64,000 nucleotides of DNA from Myceligenerans salitolerans (GTDB lineage: Bacteria; Actinomycetota; Actinomycetes; Actinomycetales; Cellulomonadaceae), in NCBI RefSeq assembly GCF_017349295.1, contig NZ_JAFMPK010000048.1, positions 177,758 through 241,757 on the forward strand, written 5' to 3'. The position numbers and the translations under genes were made by a program. Shown one piece after another: positions 49,715 to 58,571 of this stretch. How positions within the stretch are numbered: position 1 is the stretch's first letter; every line of letters starts with the position of its first letter. The notes under the pieces were generated by a model, which saw nothing but the letters and a program-made list of their open reading frames with translations, was not told the DNA's origin and made no database searches.

Positions 49715-50713
49715 CTACTCCTTCGCCCGCTCCGCGAGGTCCGCACGCGGGTCGGTGCCGTCGCTCGCCGCCGCGAAGGCCTCGAGCGCCTCCCGGGCAC
49801 CCTTGCTCAGCTTCTGCGGGACCACCACCTGCACGGTGACCAGGAGGTCTCCCGTCGCACGCGCCGTACGCACGCCGCGGCCCTTGGCGCGCAGCACCTT
49901 GCCCGAGGGCGTCCCCGGCGGCAGCTTCATCCTCACCGTCTCCCCTGACGGCGTCGGAACCTCGACCGTCGCTCCCAGGGTCGCCTCAGGAAAGGTCACC
50001 GGCAGTGTGAGGCGGACGTTCGCGCCGTCGAGCGTGAACACCGGGTGCTCCGTCACATGGACGGTGATCAGGAGATCGCCGGCTTCGCCGCCGCCGACGC
50101 CCGGCCGCCCCTTGCCTCGCAGCCGGATCTTCTGGCCGTCGTTCACACCGGCCGGGATCCGCGCCGTGAGCTTGCGGCCGTCGACCGTCAGGTCGACGGT
50201 GGCGCCTTCCAGGGCCGTGCGGAACGGCAGCGTGGTCGACGCCTGCACGTCCGCACCGCGTTCCGGGACGCGGAAGCCGGCCGGCGAACCGCCACCACCG
50301 CCGAACATGCCGCCCAGGATGTCCTCGAAGCCCGCGGCACCGGGCCCTCCGCCCGGCCTCTGCGAGTACCGCACTCGCGGGCCGGCGCCCGCACCGCCGC
50401 CACCGAACATGGCCCCGAGGATGTCCTCGAAACCGCCGGCTCCGCCACCGCCCGGGCCGGCCGAGAACCGGGCGCCGCCGGCCATGGCGCGGATCGCGTC
50501 GTACTGACGCCGCTGCTCCGGGTCGGAGAGCACCGCGTACGCCTCGCCGATCGCCTTGAACCTGGCCTCGGCCTGCTCGTCGCCCTTGTTCTGGTCCGGG
50601 TGGTACGTCCGGGCCAGCTTCCGGTAGGCCTTCTTGATCGCCGCTTCGTCGGCGTCCTTGGGCACGCCGAGCTCGGCGTAGAAGTCCTTCTCCATCCAGT
50701 CCTGACCGGTCAC
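49715..50713 (-). CDS. dnaJ: DnaJ-family co-chaperone without zinc-finger domain
   Basis: This is a 332-residue Hsp40. The J domain spans residues about 8-75 with the HPD motif in ARTYHPDQNKG. The Gly/Phe region contains a duplicated motif, GGFEDILGAMFGGGG and AGFEDILGGMFGGGG. The C-terminal substrate domain follows (IPAGVNDGQKIRLRGKGRPG; PEATLGATVEVPTPSGETVR; KLPPGTPSGKVLRAKGRGV). The four CxxCxGxG zinc repeats of classical DnaJ are missing, making it CbpA-like (type II). It stimulates DnaK ATPase. GTG 50713 is preceded by GGAGG. Confidence 0.92.
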   Translation of the reverse strand: MTGQDWMEKDFYAELGVPKDADEAAIKKAYRKLARTYHPDQNKGDEQAEARFKAIGEAYAVLSDPEQRRQYDAIRAMAGGARFSAGPGGGGAGGFEDILGAMFGGGGAGAGPRVRYSQRPGGGPGAAGFEDILGGMFGGGGGSPAGFRVPERGADVQASTTLPFRTALEGATVDLTVDGRKLTARIPAGVNDGQKIRLRGKGRPGVGGGEAGDLLITVHVTEHPVFTLDGANVRLTLPVTFPEATLGATVEVPTPSGETVRMKLPPGTPSGKVLRAKGRGVRTARATGDLLVTVQVVVPQKLSKGAREALEAFAAASDGTDPRADLAERAKE

Positions 50714-50775
50714 GGCACCTCCGTCTGCGGTGGTCGGGCGGTGGTGGGGCCGCAGACGGCCCCACCACCGGGGAG

Positions 50776-51483
50776 TCACTCGGGACCGACGACGCCGACG
50801 CGCGCCGCGCGCACGACCTTCTCGCCGATCCGGTAACCGGGCTCGACGACGAGGTTCACCGTGGTGCTGGTGGCCTCGGCGTCGGTGTTGTGCATGAGCG
50901 CATCATGCACCTGCGGGTCGAACTCCTCACCCACCTGGCCGAACCGCTCGACGCCGAACTTGGCGAGAGACTGGTCCAGCTTCTCCGCGATGGCCGCCAT
51001 CGGGCCGTTCAGCTCGCCGTGCTGCTTCGCCCGCTCGACGTCGTCGAGCACGGGGAGGAGTGCGGCCAGCACGTCCTGCACGCCCCGTTCCCGCGCGATC
51101 TCCTGGTCGCGCAGCGCACGGTTGCGGTAGTTCGTGAAGCTCGCGCGCTCGCGCTGCAGCGCGTCGAGGTGCTGTGCGGCCTCGGCCTTGGCCGCGAGCA
51201 CGGCGGCATCCTCCCCGGCCTCGCCGGACGGCTCGAAGTCGAGCGCCTCCAGCGGGTCCGTGTCGGCGTCCGCCGCGTTCCCGGCGGGCTCGTCGCCGGT
51301 GGGCCCGCTGTCGGCGGCCCCGCCGTCTCCGGGGCCGCTGCCGTCCCCGGAGCCGCCGTCCGAGTCACCCGGCTGGCGCGGCGTGCCGGACTCCGGATCG
51401 ATCCTGCGCTTGTCGTGGAACTCGAACGAGCGCTCTCCCGAGTTCTCGGGCCCGGACGAGTCCTGTGGCGTCTGTTCGGTCAC
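50776..51483 (-). CDS. grpE: Nucleotide exchange factor GrpE
   Basis: This is a 235-residue protein. The first about 85 residues are low-complexity and acidic ([20 protein letters not shown]). A long helix ([20 protein letters not shown]) and the beta domain ending in [16 protein letters not shown], then [20 protein letters not shown], match GrpE. It releases ADP from DnaK. Its ATG overlaps the dnaK stop by 4 bp. The extended acidic N-terminus is longer than in E. coli but usual for actinobacteria. Confidence 0.93.
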   Translation of the reverse strand: MTEQTPQDSSGPENSGERSFEFHDKRRIDPESGTPRQPGDSDGGSGDGSGPGDGGAADSGPTGDEPAGNAADADTDPLEALDFEPSGEAGEDAAVLAAKAEAAQHLDALQRERASFTNYRNRALRDQEIARERGVQDVLAALLPVLDDVERAKQHGELNGPMAAIAEKLDQSLAKFGVERFGQVGEEFDPQVHDALMHNTDAEATSTTVNLVVEPGYRIGEKVVRAARVGVVGPE

Positions 51484-53351
51484 TTCTTATCGCCCTCGTC
51501 ATCCACGATCTCGGCGTCGACGACGTCGTCGTCGGCCGCCTGCTTCGGTTCGCCGCTCGCCGGTGCGCCCTCCGCACCGGGCTGGCCGCCCTCGGACTCG
51601 GCCGCGGCGTAGAGCGCCTGGCCGATCTTCTGGGACGACGCGCCCAGCTTCTCGTAGGCGGACTTCACGGCGTCGGCGTCCTCGCCCTCCAGTGCGGTCT
51701 TCACCGCCGCCACGTCGGCCTCGACCTCCGAAACCACGTCGGCGGGAAGCTTGTCGCGGTTGTCCGCGATCTGCTTCTCCATCGAGTACGCGAAGGCCTC
51801 GGCCTGGTTGCGGGTGTCCGCCTCCTCGCGACGCTTCTTGTCCTCCTCGGCGTGCGCCTCGGCGTCCTTGACCATGCGGTCGATGTCCTCCTTGGGGAGG
51901 GCCGAGCCGCCGGTGATCTTCATGGACTGCTCCATGCCGGTGCCGCGGTCCTTCGCGGACACGTGCACGATGCCGTTGGCGTCGATGTCGAACGTGACCT
52001 CGATCTGCGGCACGCCGCGGGGGGCCGGGGCGATGCCCGTGAGCTCGAAGACGCCCAGCGGCTTGTTGTCACGGGTGAACTCGCGCTCGCCCTGGAACAC
52101 CTGGATCGCCACGGACGGTTGGTTGTCGTCCGCCGTGGAGAAGACCTCGCTGCGCTTGGTCGGGATCGCGGTGTTGCGCTCGATGAGGCGCGTCATGACG
52201 CCGCCCTTGGTCTCGATGCCGAGCGACAGCGGGGTCACGTCGATGAGCAGGACGTCCTTGCGGTCACCGGAGATGACACCGGCCTGCAGCGCGGCGCCGA
52301 CGGCCACGACCTCGTCCGGGTTCACGCCCTTGTTGGGCTCCTTGCCGCCGGTGAGTTCCTTGACGACCTCGGTGACGGCCGGCATGCGGGTGGAACCGCC
52401 CACGAGCACGACGTGGTCGATGTCCGACACCGAGATGCCGGCGTCGCGGATCACGGCGTGGAACGGCTGCTTGGTGCGGTCGATGAGGTCCTGCGTCATC
52501 TGCTGGAACTGCGCCCGCGTGAGCTTCTCGTCCAGGTGGATGGGGCCGTTCTCGCTCATCGACAGGTACTGCATCGAGATGTTGGTGCTCGTCGCGGACG
52601 AGAGCTCCTTCTTCGCCTGCTCGGCGGCCTCACGGAGGCGCTGCAGGGCGATCTTGTCCTTGGACAGGTCGACGCCCTCGGAGTTCTTCACCTGCTTGAT
52701 CAGGTGCTCGACGACGCGCTGGTCCCAGTCGTCGCCGCCCAGGCGGTTGTCACCGGAGGTGGCACGCACCTGGATGGTGGAGAAGTCGTCCTCGTCCTTG
52801 CCGACCTCCAGCAGCGACACGTCGAACGTACCGCCACCCAGGTCGAAGACGAGAATGAGCTCGTCCTCCTTGCCCTTGTCCAGGCCGTACGCGAGCGCGG
52901 CCGCGGTCGGCTCGTTGACGATGCGCTGGACCGTGAGGCCCGCGATCTGGCCGGCGTCCTTCGTCGCCTGCCGCTCCGCGTCGTTGAAGTACGCGGGAAC
53001 GGTGATGACGGCCTCGGTGACGGGCTCACCCAGGTACTCCTCCGCGTCGCGCTTGAGCTTGCCGAGGATGCGCGCGGAGATCTCCTGCGCGGTGTAGGTC
53101 TTGTCGTCGATGTCCTGCGACCAGTCCGTGCCCATGTGGCGCTTGACCGACGAGATCGTCCGGTCCACGTTGGTGACGGCCTGACGCTTCGCGACCTCAC
53201 CGACCAGGACCTCGCCGGTCTTGGAGAAGGCGACCACGGACGGCGTCGTGCGCGAGCCCTCCGCGTTCGCGATGACGGTGGGCTCGCCGCCCTCCAGGAC
53301 AGCGACCACCGAGTTGGTGGTACCCAGGTCGATACCGACGGATCGGGACAT
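51480..53351 (-). CDS. dnaK: Chaperone DnaK (Hsp70)
   Basis: This is a 623-residue Hsp70. Landmarks are [57 protein letters not shown], the interdomain linker region [19 protein letters not shown], and an acidic helical lid tail ending in [14 protein letters not shown]. It is the first gene of dnaK-grpE-dnaJ-hspR. ATG 53351 follows GAAGGAG. Expression is controlled by HspR through the HAIR boxes at 53403-53486. Confidence 0.97.
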   Translation of the reverse strand: MSRSVGIDLGTTNSVVAVLEGGEPTVIANAEGSRTTPSVVAFSKTGEVLVGEVAKRQAVTNVDRTISSVKRHMGTDWSQDIDDKTYTAQEISARILGKLKRDAEEYLGEPVTEAVITVPAYFNDAERQATKDAGQIAGLTVQRIVNEPTAAALAYGLDKGKEDELILVFDLGGGTFDVSLLEVGKDEDDFSTIQVRATSGDNRLGGDDWDQRVVEHLIKQVKNSEGVDLSKDKIALQRLREAAEQAKKELSSATSTNISMQYLSMSENGPIHLDEKLTRAQFQQMTQDLIDRTKQPFHAVIRDAGISVSDIDHVVLVGGSTRMPAVTEVVKELTGGKEPNKGVNPDEVVAVGAALQAGVISGDRKDVLLIDVTPLSLGIETKGGVMTRLIERNTAIPTKRSEVFSTADDNQPSVAIQVFQGEREFTRDNKPLGVFELTGIAPAPRGVPQIEVTFDIDANGIVHVSAKDRGTGMEQSMKITGGSALPKEDIDRMVKDAEAHAEEDKKRREEADTRNQAEAFAYSMEKQIADNRDKLPADVVSEVEADVAAVKTALEGEDADAVKSAYEKLGASSQKIGQALYAAAESEGGQPGAEGAPASGEPKQAADDDVVDAEIVDDEGDKK

Positions 53352-53402
53352 GTCGTTCTCCTTCGCAGGGCCGACGACGACCAGAGTGGCCGCCGTCGCA
53401 TG

Positions 53403-53425
53403 GGTTGAGTCTGCTGCACTCAACC
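53403..53425. promoter_or_regulatory. HspR-binding HAIR box 1
   Basis: GGTTGAGT (53403-53410), a 7-bp spacer and ACTCAACC (53418-53425) form a perfect inverted repeat. This is close to the HAIR consensus CTTGAGT-N7-ACTCAAG. It lies 52 bp before the dnaK start codon. Confidence 0.88.
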
Positions 53426-53456
53426 TAGATCCCCGGTGGCTGGCTGGCAAGCCGAC

Positions 53457-53495
53457 GGGGCCAAAGTTGAGTCTGTATAGCTCAACCTTGGCCCC
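53457..53495. promoter_or_regulatory. HAIR-like box 2 embedded in a 15-bp hairpin
   Basis: GTTGAG (53466-53471) and CTCAAC (53481-53486) form a degenerate HAIR core. The outer arms extend it to 15 bp (53457-53471 with 53481-53495, one mismatch). The hairpin lies 31 bp past the stop of the upstream protease gene, so it may double as that gene's terminator. Confidence 0.65.
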
Positions 53496-53525
53496 GTGGT
53501 GTCTGTTCCCGACCGGTGCGAAGTA

Positions 53526-56207
53526 CTACGACGGCGGGGGCACCGGCCCCTGTCCGCCGTCGTCGGAGGTGGTGCCTTCCGCCCGATCGCCGTCAGGACC
53601 GTCGCCGGCCGGTGCCTCGTCGTCGGGAGTACCGCCGTCGGCCGGAGCGTCCTCGGCCGAAGCGTCGCCGGCCGGAGCACCCGCAGCCGAAGCGTCGCCG
53701 GCCGGAGCACCCCCAGCCGTGGCGTCGTCGGCCGGACCGTCGTCGCCCGGTGACCCGCCGGCGGCGGCGCGGCCGTCGGCGGCGCTGTCATCCGGGTCGG
53801 TGGCGGCCTGCCGCGGTTCGTCCGGCTCGGTGTCCCAGGGGCCGGTCGGCGGCGGCAGCTTGTGCGGCGGCAGCGGGGGCACGGCTTCCGTCGCACCGGG
53901 CCCGCCCGGCCGCGAAGCCGGCGCAGGAGCTTCCTCGGAACTCGTCGACGGCTGCGACGACCCGTCGCCAGGCTGCTCGGCCCGGTCGGACAACCACTGC
54001 TCCACCTGGTCGGACACTCCTGCCTCCGCCGGTAGGTCCGGCGTCGCGGGCGCCGGGGCCGTCCGGCGCCGTCGTCGGGCACGGATCACCAGCCAGGCCA
54101 CGAGGAGCACGACACCGAGGACGAGCACGACCAGGAGGATGCCGACCCAACGAGCGAGGTCGACGAGCTGTGAGACGTGTGCGGCGCCCTCGGCGGCGGC
54201 GTCGACGTCACCTTCGTCGAGGTCCTGGACCGCGAGGTCGGCGGCGTCCGCGGTGAACAGCATGGTCTCCGCCAGCTCGGTGACCGGGTCGCGTTCCGCG
54301 TCGGCGCGCCGCACGGCCTCGCTGACCTGTTCGGTCACGTCCGCGGTGCGGGGCATCGTCTCGGTGAGCTCGGTGTAGTCGAGTCCGCTGCCGGCCTTCT
54401 CGTACGCGTCGCGCGCGGCCGACGGGTCGGGGAACCCTGCCGCGGCGGCGGCCTCCTGGATGCGGCGCGCCGCCTCGGGGACGTCGTCACCGATCGCCTC
54501 GCGCGCCTCGGCGGCGCGGTCGAACTCCCACTGCGTCATCCGGACGCGTACGCCCTGCGGGGGCTCCCATTCGCCGTCGGCCTCGTCGAGGGCGAAGTAG
54601 TGCTCGCGCTCCTCGGCGCGCTTGGGCAGCTCCTTCTTCTCCTTCTCGGTGAGCACCCAGGTCTTCAGCGTCTTCTGGGCGCCCTCGACCCCGGCGCGGT
54701 CCTCGAGCAGGTCGAGCAGCTGGCGCCAGCCGGGCGACTTCCAGACGTGCTTGTCACCGGGCTCCTCGTAGGCGGACTGACCTTCCAGCAGGGCCGCGAC
54801 GAGGTCGGTGAACTGCTTGTCGTCGAGGTCCGCGACGAGCTTCTCGACGGTCGCCGGCGCCGCCGCGTAGGCGTAGTCCTCCGTGGGGCGGTCGACGTCC
54901 CTGAAGTCCTGCGCGGGGTGCTCCCAGGTGCTCAGCGCGAGGGCGCCGTCGGCGTCCCGGGTGGTCTTCCTCCGGTCGACCTTGCCGCCGGTCTCCTTCA
55001 CGACCCGCCGGGCGATGGTCTCGGTGAGCCCTTCGACGAGCCACCGGCCCTCGAGGGTCTCGCCGTTCACCCAGGTGTGGGTCAGTTCGTGGTAGAAGAG
55101 TTGCTCGTCGAGGTCCTCCCCGATGACGATCTCCTCCGTCTGACCGTCGTACCAGGCGTAGCCGATGACCTCCGGCGAGACGTCCTCGCGGATCTGCTTG
55201 AGGCCGCCGGGCCAGTCCTGGCCCACCATGTCCTCCACGACGGGCAGTCCGTCGGTGAGCCGCTTCTTGACGAACGTCGTCCACTTCTTGTCGTCCGGGA
55301 AGCTGAGCAGGGTCAGCTTCTCCCCGCCGACCTTCACCTGGGTGGTGTCGGCCTGGTCGGGGTTGCGCAGCGAGACGGGGGACCAGATGCCGTACTCGTC
55401 CGTCACCGCGCTGGTGGACCAGGTTCTGCGGCCGTCGGCCTTCTCCTCGCTGAACTCGCCGACCATGTTCGTGAACTCCATCGCCTCCGGCGCGACGACC
55501 TCCACGCTCACCGAGCCGGGGTCGCCGACCGCCTGGGTCGCGAAGGTGGCGTAGCCCTTGCCCACGCGGGTGTACCCCTCGGACCGGATCGGGTCGCCCG
55601 GGATCGTGTAGCTCCAGTCGATGGTGCGGCTCTGCCCGTAGCGCAAGTTCGAGAACGAGGCGGTCGCCCAGTTCGTGAACTCGTCCTCCGTGGGTTCGAA
55701 GCGCACGGACAGCGACTGGCCGGCGCTCGTCGCGGTGACGTTCTGCGCTCCCTTGGGCACGGGCACGCCGTAGGAGTTCCAGAAGAAGTACATGAGGCCC
55801 TGGTCCGGCTTCAGGTTCCGGATGGTGGTGCGGACCGTCACCTTCACCGTCTCGCTGCCTCCGTCGTACACGTACCGGCTGTGCGACGACTCGGCCAGCC
55901 CGTCGGCGATCAGCGCGGGCAGCCGGGCACCGGCCACCGGGGCGCCCAGCGGTGCGGTGGCCGTGCCCCGCGGCGCGGCCGAGGCCATGGACTCCCTGCG
56001 GTCCGAGGGGTCCGAGTGGTCCACTGCGACGGCCACTGGTGCGTCCTGCGCGGCCGCGGCCGGTACCGCGGCCGGTACCGCGGCCGGTGCTACGACGGCT
56101 GTCCCGTAGACGACGGCGGCGGCCAGTGTGCGGGCCACCGCCTTCCTCGCCGCGAACGCGAATCTGTTGGTGCCCTGACCCATCTGCGGTTGCCCACCCG
56201 TCCTCAT
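53526..56207 (-). CDS. Secreted, membrane-anchored HExxH metalloprotease
   Basis: This is an 893-residue protein. A signal-like N-terminus (ARTLAAAVVYGTAVVAPAAV) is followed by a beta-rich region (VTVRTTIRNLKPDQGLMYFF). A gluzincin active site comes next: HELTH in QLFYHELTHTWVNGETLEGR and the third ligand Glu in WLVEGLTETIARR. A helical region is followed by one TM (WVGILLVVLVLGVVLLVAWL) and a 170-residue cytoplasmic or periplasmic tail of Ala/Pro/Gly/Asp repeats (APAGDASAAGAPAGDASAED). The closest assigned group is M1-like peptidases; substrates are unknown. GGCGG precedes ATG 56207. Confidence 0.82.
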   Translation of the reverse strand: MRTGGQPQMGQGTNRFAFAARKAVARTLAAAVVYGTAVVAPAAVPAAVPAAAAQDAPVAVAVDHSDPSDRRESMASAAPRGTATAPLGAPVAGARLPALIADGLAESSHSRYVYDGGSETVKVTVRTTIRNLKPDQGLMYFFWNSYGVPVPKGAQNVTATSAGQSLSVRFEPTEDEFTNWATASFSNLRYGQSRTIDWSYTIPGDPIRSEGYTRVGKGYATFATQAVGDPGSVSVEVVAPEAMEFTNMVGEFSEEKADGRRTWSTSAVTDEYGIWSPVSLRNPDQADTTQVKVGGEKLTLLSFPDDKKWTTFVKKRLTDGLPVVEDMVGQDWPGGLKQIREDVSPEVIGYAWYDGQTEEIVIGEDLDEQLFYHELTHTWVNGETLEGRWLVEGLTETIARRVVKETGGKVDRRKTTRDADGALALSTWEHPAQDFRDVDRPTEDYAYAAAPATVEKLVADLDDKQFTDLVAALLEGQSAYEEPGDKHVWKSPGWRQLLDLLEDRAGVEGAQKTLKTWVLTEKEKKELPKRAEEREHYFALDEADGEWEPPQGVRVRMTQWEFDRAAEAREAIGDDVPEAARRIQEAAAAAGFPDPSAARDAYEKAGSGLDYTELTETMPRTADVTEQVSEAVRRADAERDPVTELAETMLFTADAADLAVQDLDEGDVDAAAEGAAHVSQLVDLARWVGILLVVLVLGVVLLVAWLVIRARRRRRTAPAPATPDLPAEAGVSDQVEQWLSDRAEQPGDGSSQPSTSSEEAPAPASRPGGPGATEAVPPLPPHKLPPPTGPWDTEPDEPRQAATDPDDSAADGRAAAGGSPGDDGPADDATAGGAPAGDASAAGAPAGDASAEDAPADGGTPDDEAPAGDGPDGDRAEGTTSDDGGQGPVPPPS

Positions 56208-56298
56208 GTTTCCGCCGCCTCGCCGCGTGTCGGCCGGGCGGTCGGCATGAAGACTTGCCGTCAGGGCTCGTCCGGGTCAAGCGAGATTGGGGGCATCC

Positions 56299-56324
56299 CG
56301 GGTGAAATCACGAGATTTCACCCG
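56299..56324. promoter_or_regulatory. Palindrome in the divergent promoter region
   Basis: CGGGTGAAATC (56299-56309) and GATTTCACCCG (56314-56324) form a perfect 11-bp inverted repeat with a 4-nt centre (ACGA). It is in the 292-bp gap between the metalloprotease gene and the 90-aa gene. The symmetry suggests an operator; the regulator is unknown. Nothing else was recognised in this gap. Confidence 0.5.
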
Positions 56325-56499
56325 CTTGCTCCCGTGGTGGGGTGCGGTGAACCTTGCGCGCGCAGCCCTCCAAGGCAACGGATGTCGCCGTCGGCAGGCG
56401 CCGCGCCACAAGGTGCGATACACAAGTGCCACGGTCGGACGCGCGCAGGGGGCGCGTCGGGTCGGGCACCCAAGCAACCGCTGTCACCAGGGGGTTCAC

Positions 56500-56772
56500 A
56501 TGGCAAGCGTCCAGGGCAGTTCGTTGTCGATCGCTCTCCTCACCGCGCTGCTCGACCCTGAGGAGGACGGGCTGCGCTCGCCGCTGGTCCAGGAGCTTCT
56601 CGACGAGGCGCTCACCACGCGGGGAGAGGCGCGCGACGTGATGGTCGCCCTGCTCGCGGCCTCCGGCTCGATGCTCGGGCAGATCAGCGAGCGCAACGGC
56701 GACACCCCGCTGGACTCCTTGCAGAAGGTGGCGCTCGGCTTTCAGCGCAAGGTCGTCGAACTGGGATCCTGA
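56500..56772 (+). CDS. Small conserved-type helical protein, unknown function
   Basis: This is a 90-residue soluble protein from ATG 56500, with CAGGGGG upstream. It appears all-helical (SIALLTALLDPEEDGLRSPL; VQELLDEALTTRGEARDVMV; LDSLQKVALGFQRKVVELG). No Cys or TM. Good codon periodicity and a proper ribosome binding site support it. No family is recognised. It is convergent with the dipeptidase gene, 12 bp apart. Confidence 0.6.
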   Translation: MASVQGSSLSIALLTALLDPEEDGLRSPLVQELLDEALTTRGEARDVMVALLAASGSMLGQISERNGDTPLDSLQKVALGFQRKVVELGS

Positions 56773-56784
56773 GGCCCGGGCCCG

Positions 56785-57984
56785 TCAGTTCCGGTCGAAC
56801 CTGGCGGTGCCCGGCGGCCGCTCCGCCGCCAGTCGTGCCGCCACTCGCTCCGCGCCGCGTAGCACGCGGAGCATGTTGCCGCTGGCCAGCTTGGCGAGGT
56901 CGTCGTCGGACCAGCCGCGGTCCGCGAGCGCGGCGAGCAGGTTGGGGTAGCCGGACACGTCGTCGAGTCCGGGGGCGAACCCGCTGGCGCCGTCGTAGTC
57001 GCCGCCGAGGCCCACGTGATCGATCCCCGCGACGTCGCGGACGTGCTCGATGTGCGCGACCACGTCCTCCAGGCTGGTCGGAGGAACGGGGTGGTCCGCT
57101 TCCCACTGCTCGGTGAACGCGCGGAACGCGGTGTAGTTCGACGGGTCGACGCCGCGTGCCCGGGCGGCCTCCGCGGCGTCGGCGCGCCACGACCCGATGT
57201 CGGGGGTCACGAAGGCGGGCACGAACGTGACCATGCACAGCCCCCCGTTGCCGCGGAGACGCGCCAGGACGTCGTCGGGCACGTTGCGCGGAACGTTGCA
57301 GACGGCGCGGGCCGAGCTGTGGGAGAACATGACGGGCGCCTCGGTGACGTCCAGTGCGGCGTCCATCGTCGCCACGGAGACGTGCGAGAGGTCCACGAGC
57401 ATCCCCAGCCGGTTCATCTCACGCACCACCTCGACGCCGAACTCACTGAGACCACCGTGCGCGGACGGCTGGTCGGTGGCGGAGTCGGCCCACGGGTTGT
57501 TGTGGTTGTGCGTCAGGGTGAGGTACCGCACGCCGAGGCCGTACAGCATGCGCAGGGTGCCGAGCGAGGAGTCGATGGACTGGCCGCCCTCGGCGCCCAT
57601 CAGCGAGGCGATACGGCCGGCGGCCCAGGCCTTCTCCACGTCGTCGGCGGTCAGGGTGAGCGCGAACGTGTCGGGCCAGGTCTCCACCATGCGTCTCACG
57701 GCGTCGATCTGTTCGAGCGTCGCGGTGACCGCCGCGCTGCCGGGCAGGTCCGACGGCGCGTACACCGACCAGAACTGCGCCCCCACCCCGCCGGCCCGGA
57801 GGCGGGCGATGTCGGTGTGGGTACGCCCGGCCGTCCCGGCCTCGATGTCGAGCGCGGACCAGTCGTAGCCCGCCTGCTCGCGCGCCTCCCAGGCCAGATC
57901 GTTGTGACCGTCCCAGACAGGGTGGCGGTCCAGCAGTGCGGCGATACGGTCGGTGGTGTCCGACGACGGCGTGGGCGCGGGCAT
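56785..57984 (-). CDS. Membrane dipeptidase (peptidase M19)
   Basis: This is a 399-residue zinc dipeptidase. Metal ligands are in [31 protein letters not shown] and [12 protein letters not shown]. The segment [20 protein letters not shown] and the late [14 protein letters not shown] are diagnostic of M19/renal dipeptidase. No signal peptide or anchor is seen, so it is probably cytoplasmic despite the family name. It cleaves dipeptides, often with D-residues. The start at ATG 57984 gives a full-length enzyme. Confidence 0.92.
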   Translation of the reverse strand: MPAPTPSSDTTDRIAALLDRHPVWDGHNDLAWEAREQAGYDWSALDIEAGTAGRTHTDIARLRAGGVGAQFWSVYAPSDLPGSAAVTATLEQIDAVRRMVETWPDTFALTLTADDVEKAWAAGRIASLMGAEGGQSIDSSLGTLRMLYGLGVRYLTLTHNHNNPWADSATDQPSAHGGLSEFGVEVVREMNRLGMLVDLSHVSVATMDAALDVTEAPVMFSHSSARAVCNVPRNVPDDVLARLRGNGGLCMVTFVPAFVTPDIGSWRADAAEAARARGVDPSNYTAFRAFTEQWEADHPVPPTSLEDVVAHIEHVRDVAGIDHVGLGGDYDGASGFAPGLDDVSGYPNLLAALADRGWSDDDLAKLASGNMLRVLRGAERVAARLAAERPPGTARFDRN

Positions 57985-58126
57985 GACTTCACGCTACCGG
58001 AGGTGCGGTCGGGATCGGTGCCGACCAGGAGCGGCACAGGGACGCCGCCGGCCTGACCGGTGCCGGCCTCGGCGGCCGGGCCGGACAAGGGGGGCGCGAC
58101 CACCCCCGCACGGCCCACGCCGGGAT

Positions 58127-58486
58127 CTACCCCCGGCGTCCGCGCAGGCGGTCGATCTCGCGGCGTTCGCGCTTGGTGGGGCGGCCGGTGCCGCGGTCGC
58201 GCACCCCGACCGCCTCCCGCTCGACACGGGTCGGCAGCGGCTCGCTGTGATCCAGGTAGGCCTTCACCGCCAAAGGCGCGCCGACGCGCTTGGGCAGGAG
58301 CTCCACCACCTCGACGTCGCGCCCGCGCAGCGGGTCCCGCCAGGTCACGCGGTCTCCCACGGCGACCTGCGACGCCGGCTTGGCAGGCTTCCCGTTAACC
58401 CGTACCCGGCCCGCCCGGCACGCGGCGGCCGACACGGAGCGGCTCTTGAACAGCCGGACGGCCCACAACCACACATCGACTCGCAT
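58127..58486 (-). CDS. S4-domain RNA-binding protein (Hsp15-like)
   Basis: This is a 119-residue protein. The S4 domain is VDVWLWAVRLFKSRSVSAAA, then CRAGRVRVNGKPAKPASQV. The extension EVVELLPKRVGAPLAVKAYL and the basic C-terminus (RPTKRERREIDRLRGRRG) are as in Hsp15 (HslR) relatives, which bind stalled 50S subunits carrying nascent chains. ATG 58486 is preferred (GATGGGG upstream); a GTG at 58489 is the alternative. It stands alone, 142 bp past the dipeptidase start. Confidence 0.88.
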   Translation of the reverse strand: MRVDVWLWAVRLFKSRSVSAAACRAGRVRVNGKPAKPASQVAVGDRVTWRDPLRGRDVEVVELLPKRVGAPLAVKAYLDHSEPLPTRVEREAVGVRDRGTGRPTKRERREIDRLRGRRG

Positions 58487-58571
58487 CACCCCATCTTCCC
58501 CCGAACGACGGCTGCCGGGGCAGAGAGTTCGCGGTGGAACTCCCTGCCCCGGCGGGACGGCGCGGGTGAGA

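Noticed and set aside
51174-53408. 744-codon plus-strand frame opposite dnaK
   Set aside because: dnaK on the minus strand is unambiguous, and antisense open frames opposite dnaK are a known artefact of codon use.
54177-56561. 794-codon plus-strand frame opposite the metalloprotease
   Set aside because: It has no start context or domain, and it runs through the divergent promoter region of the 90-aa gene.
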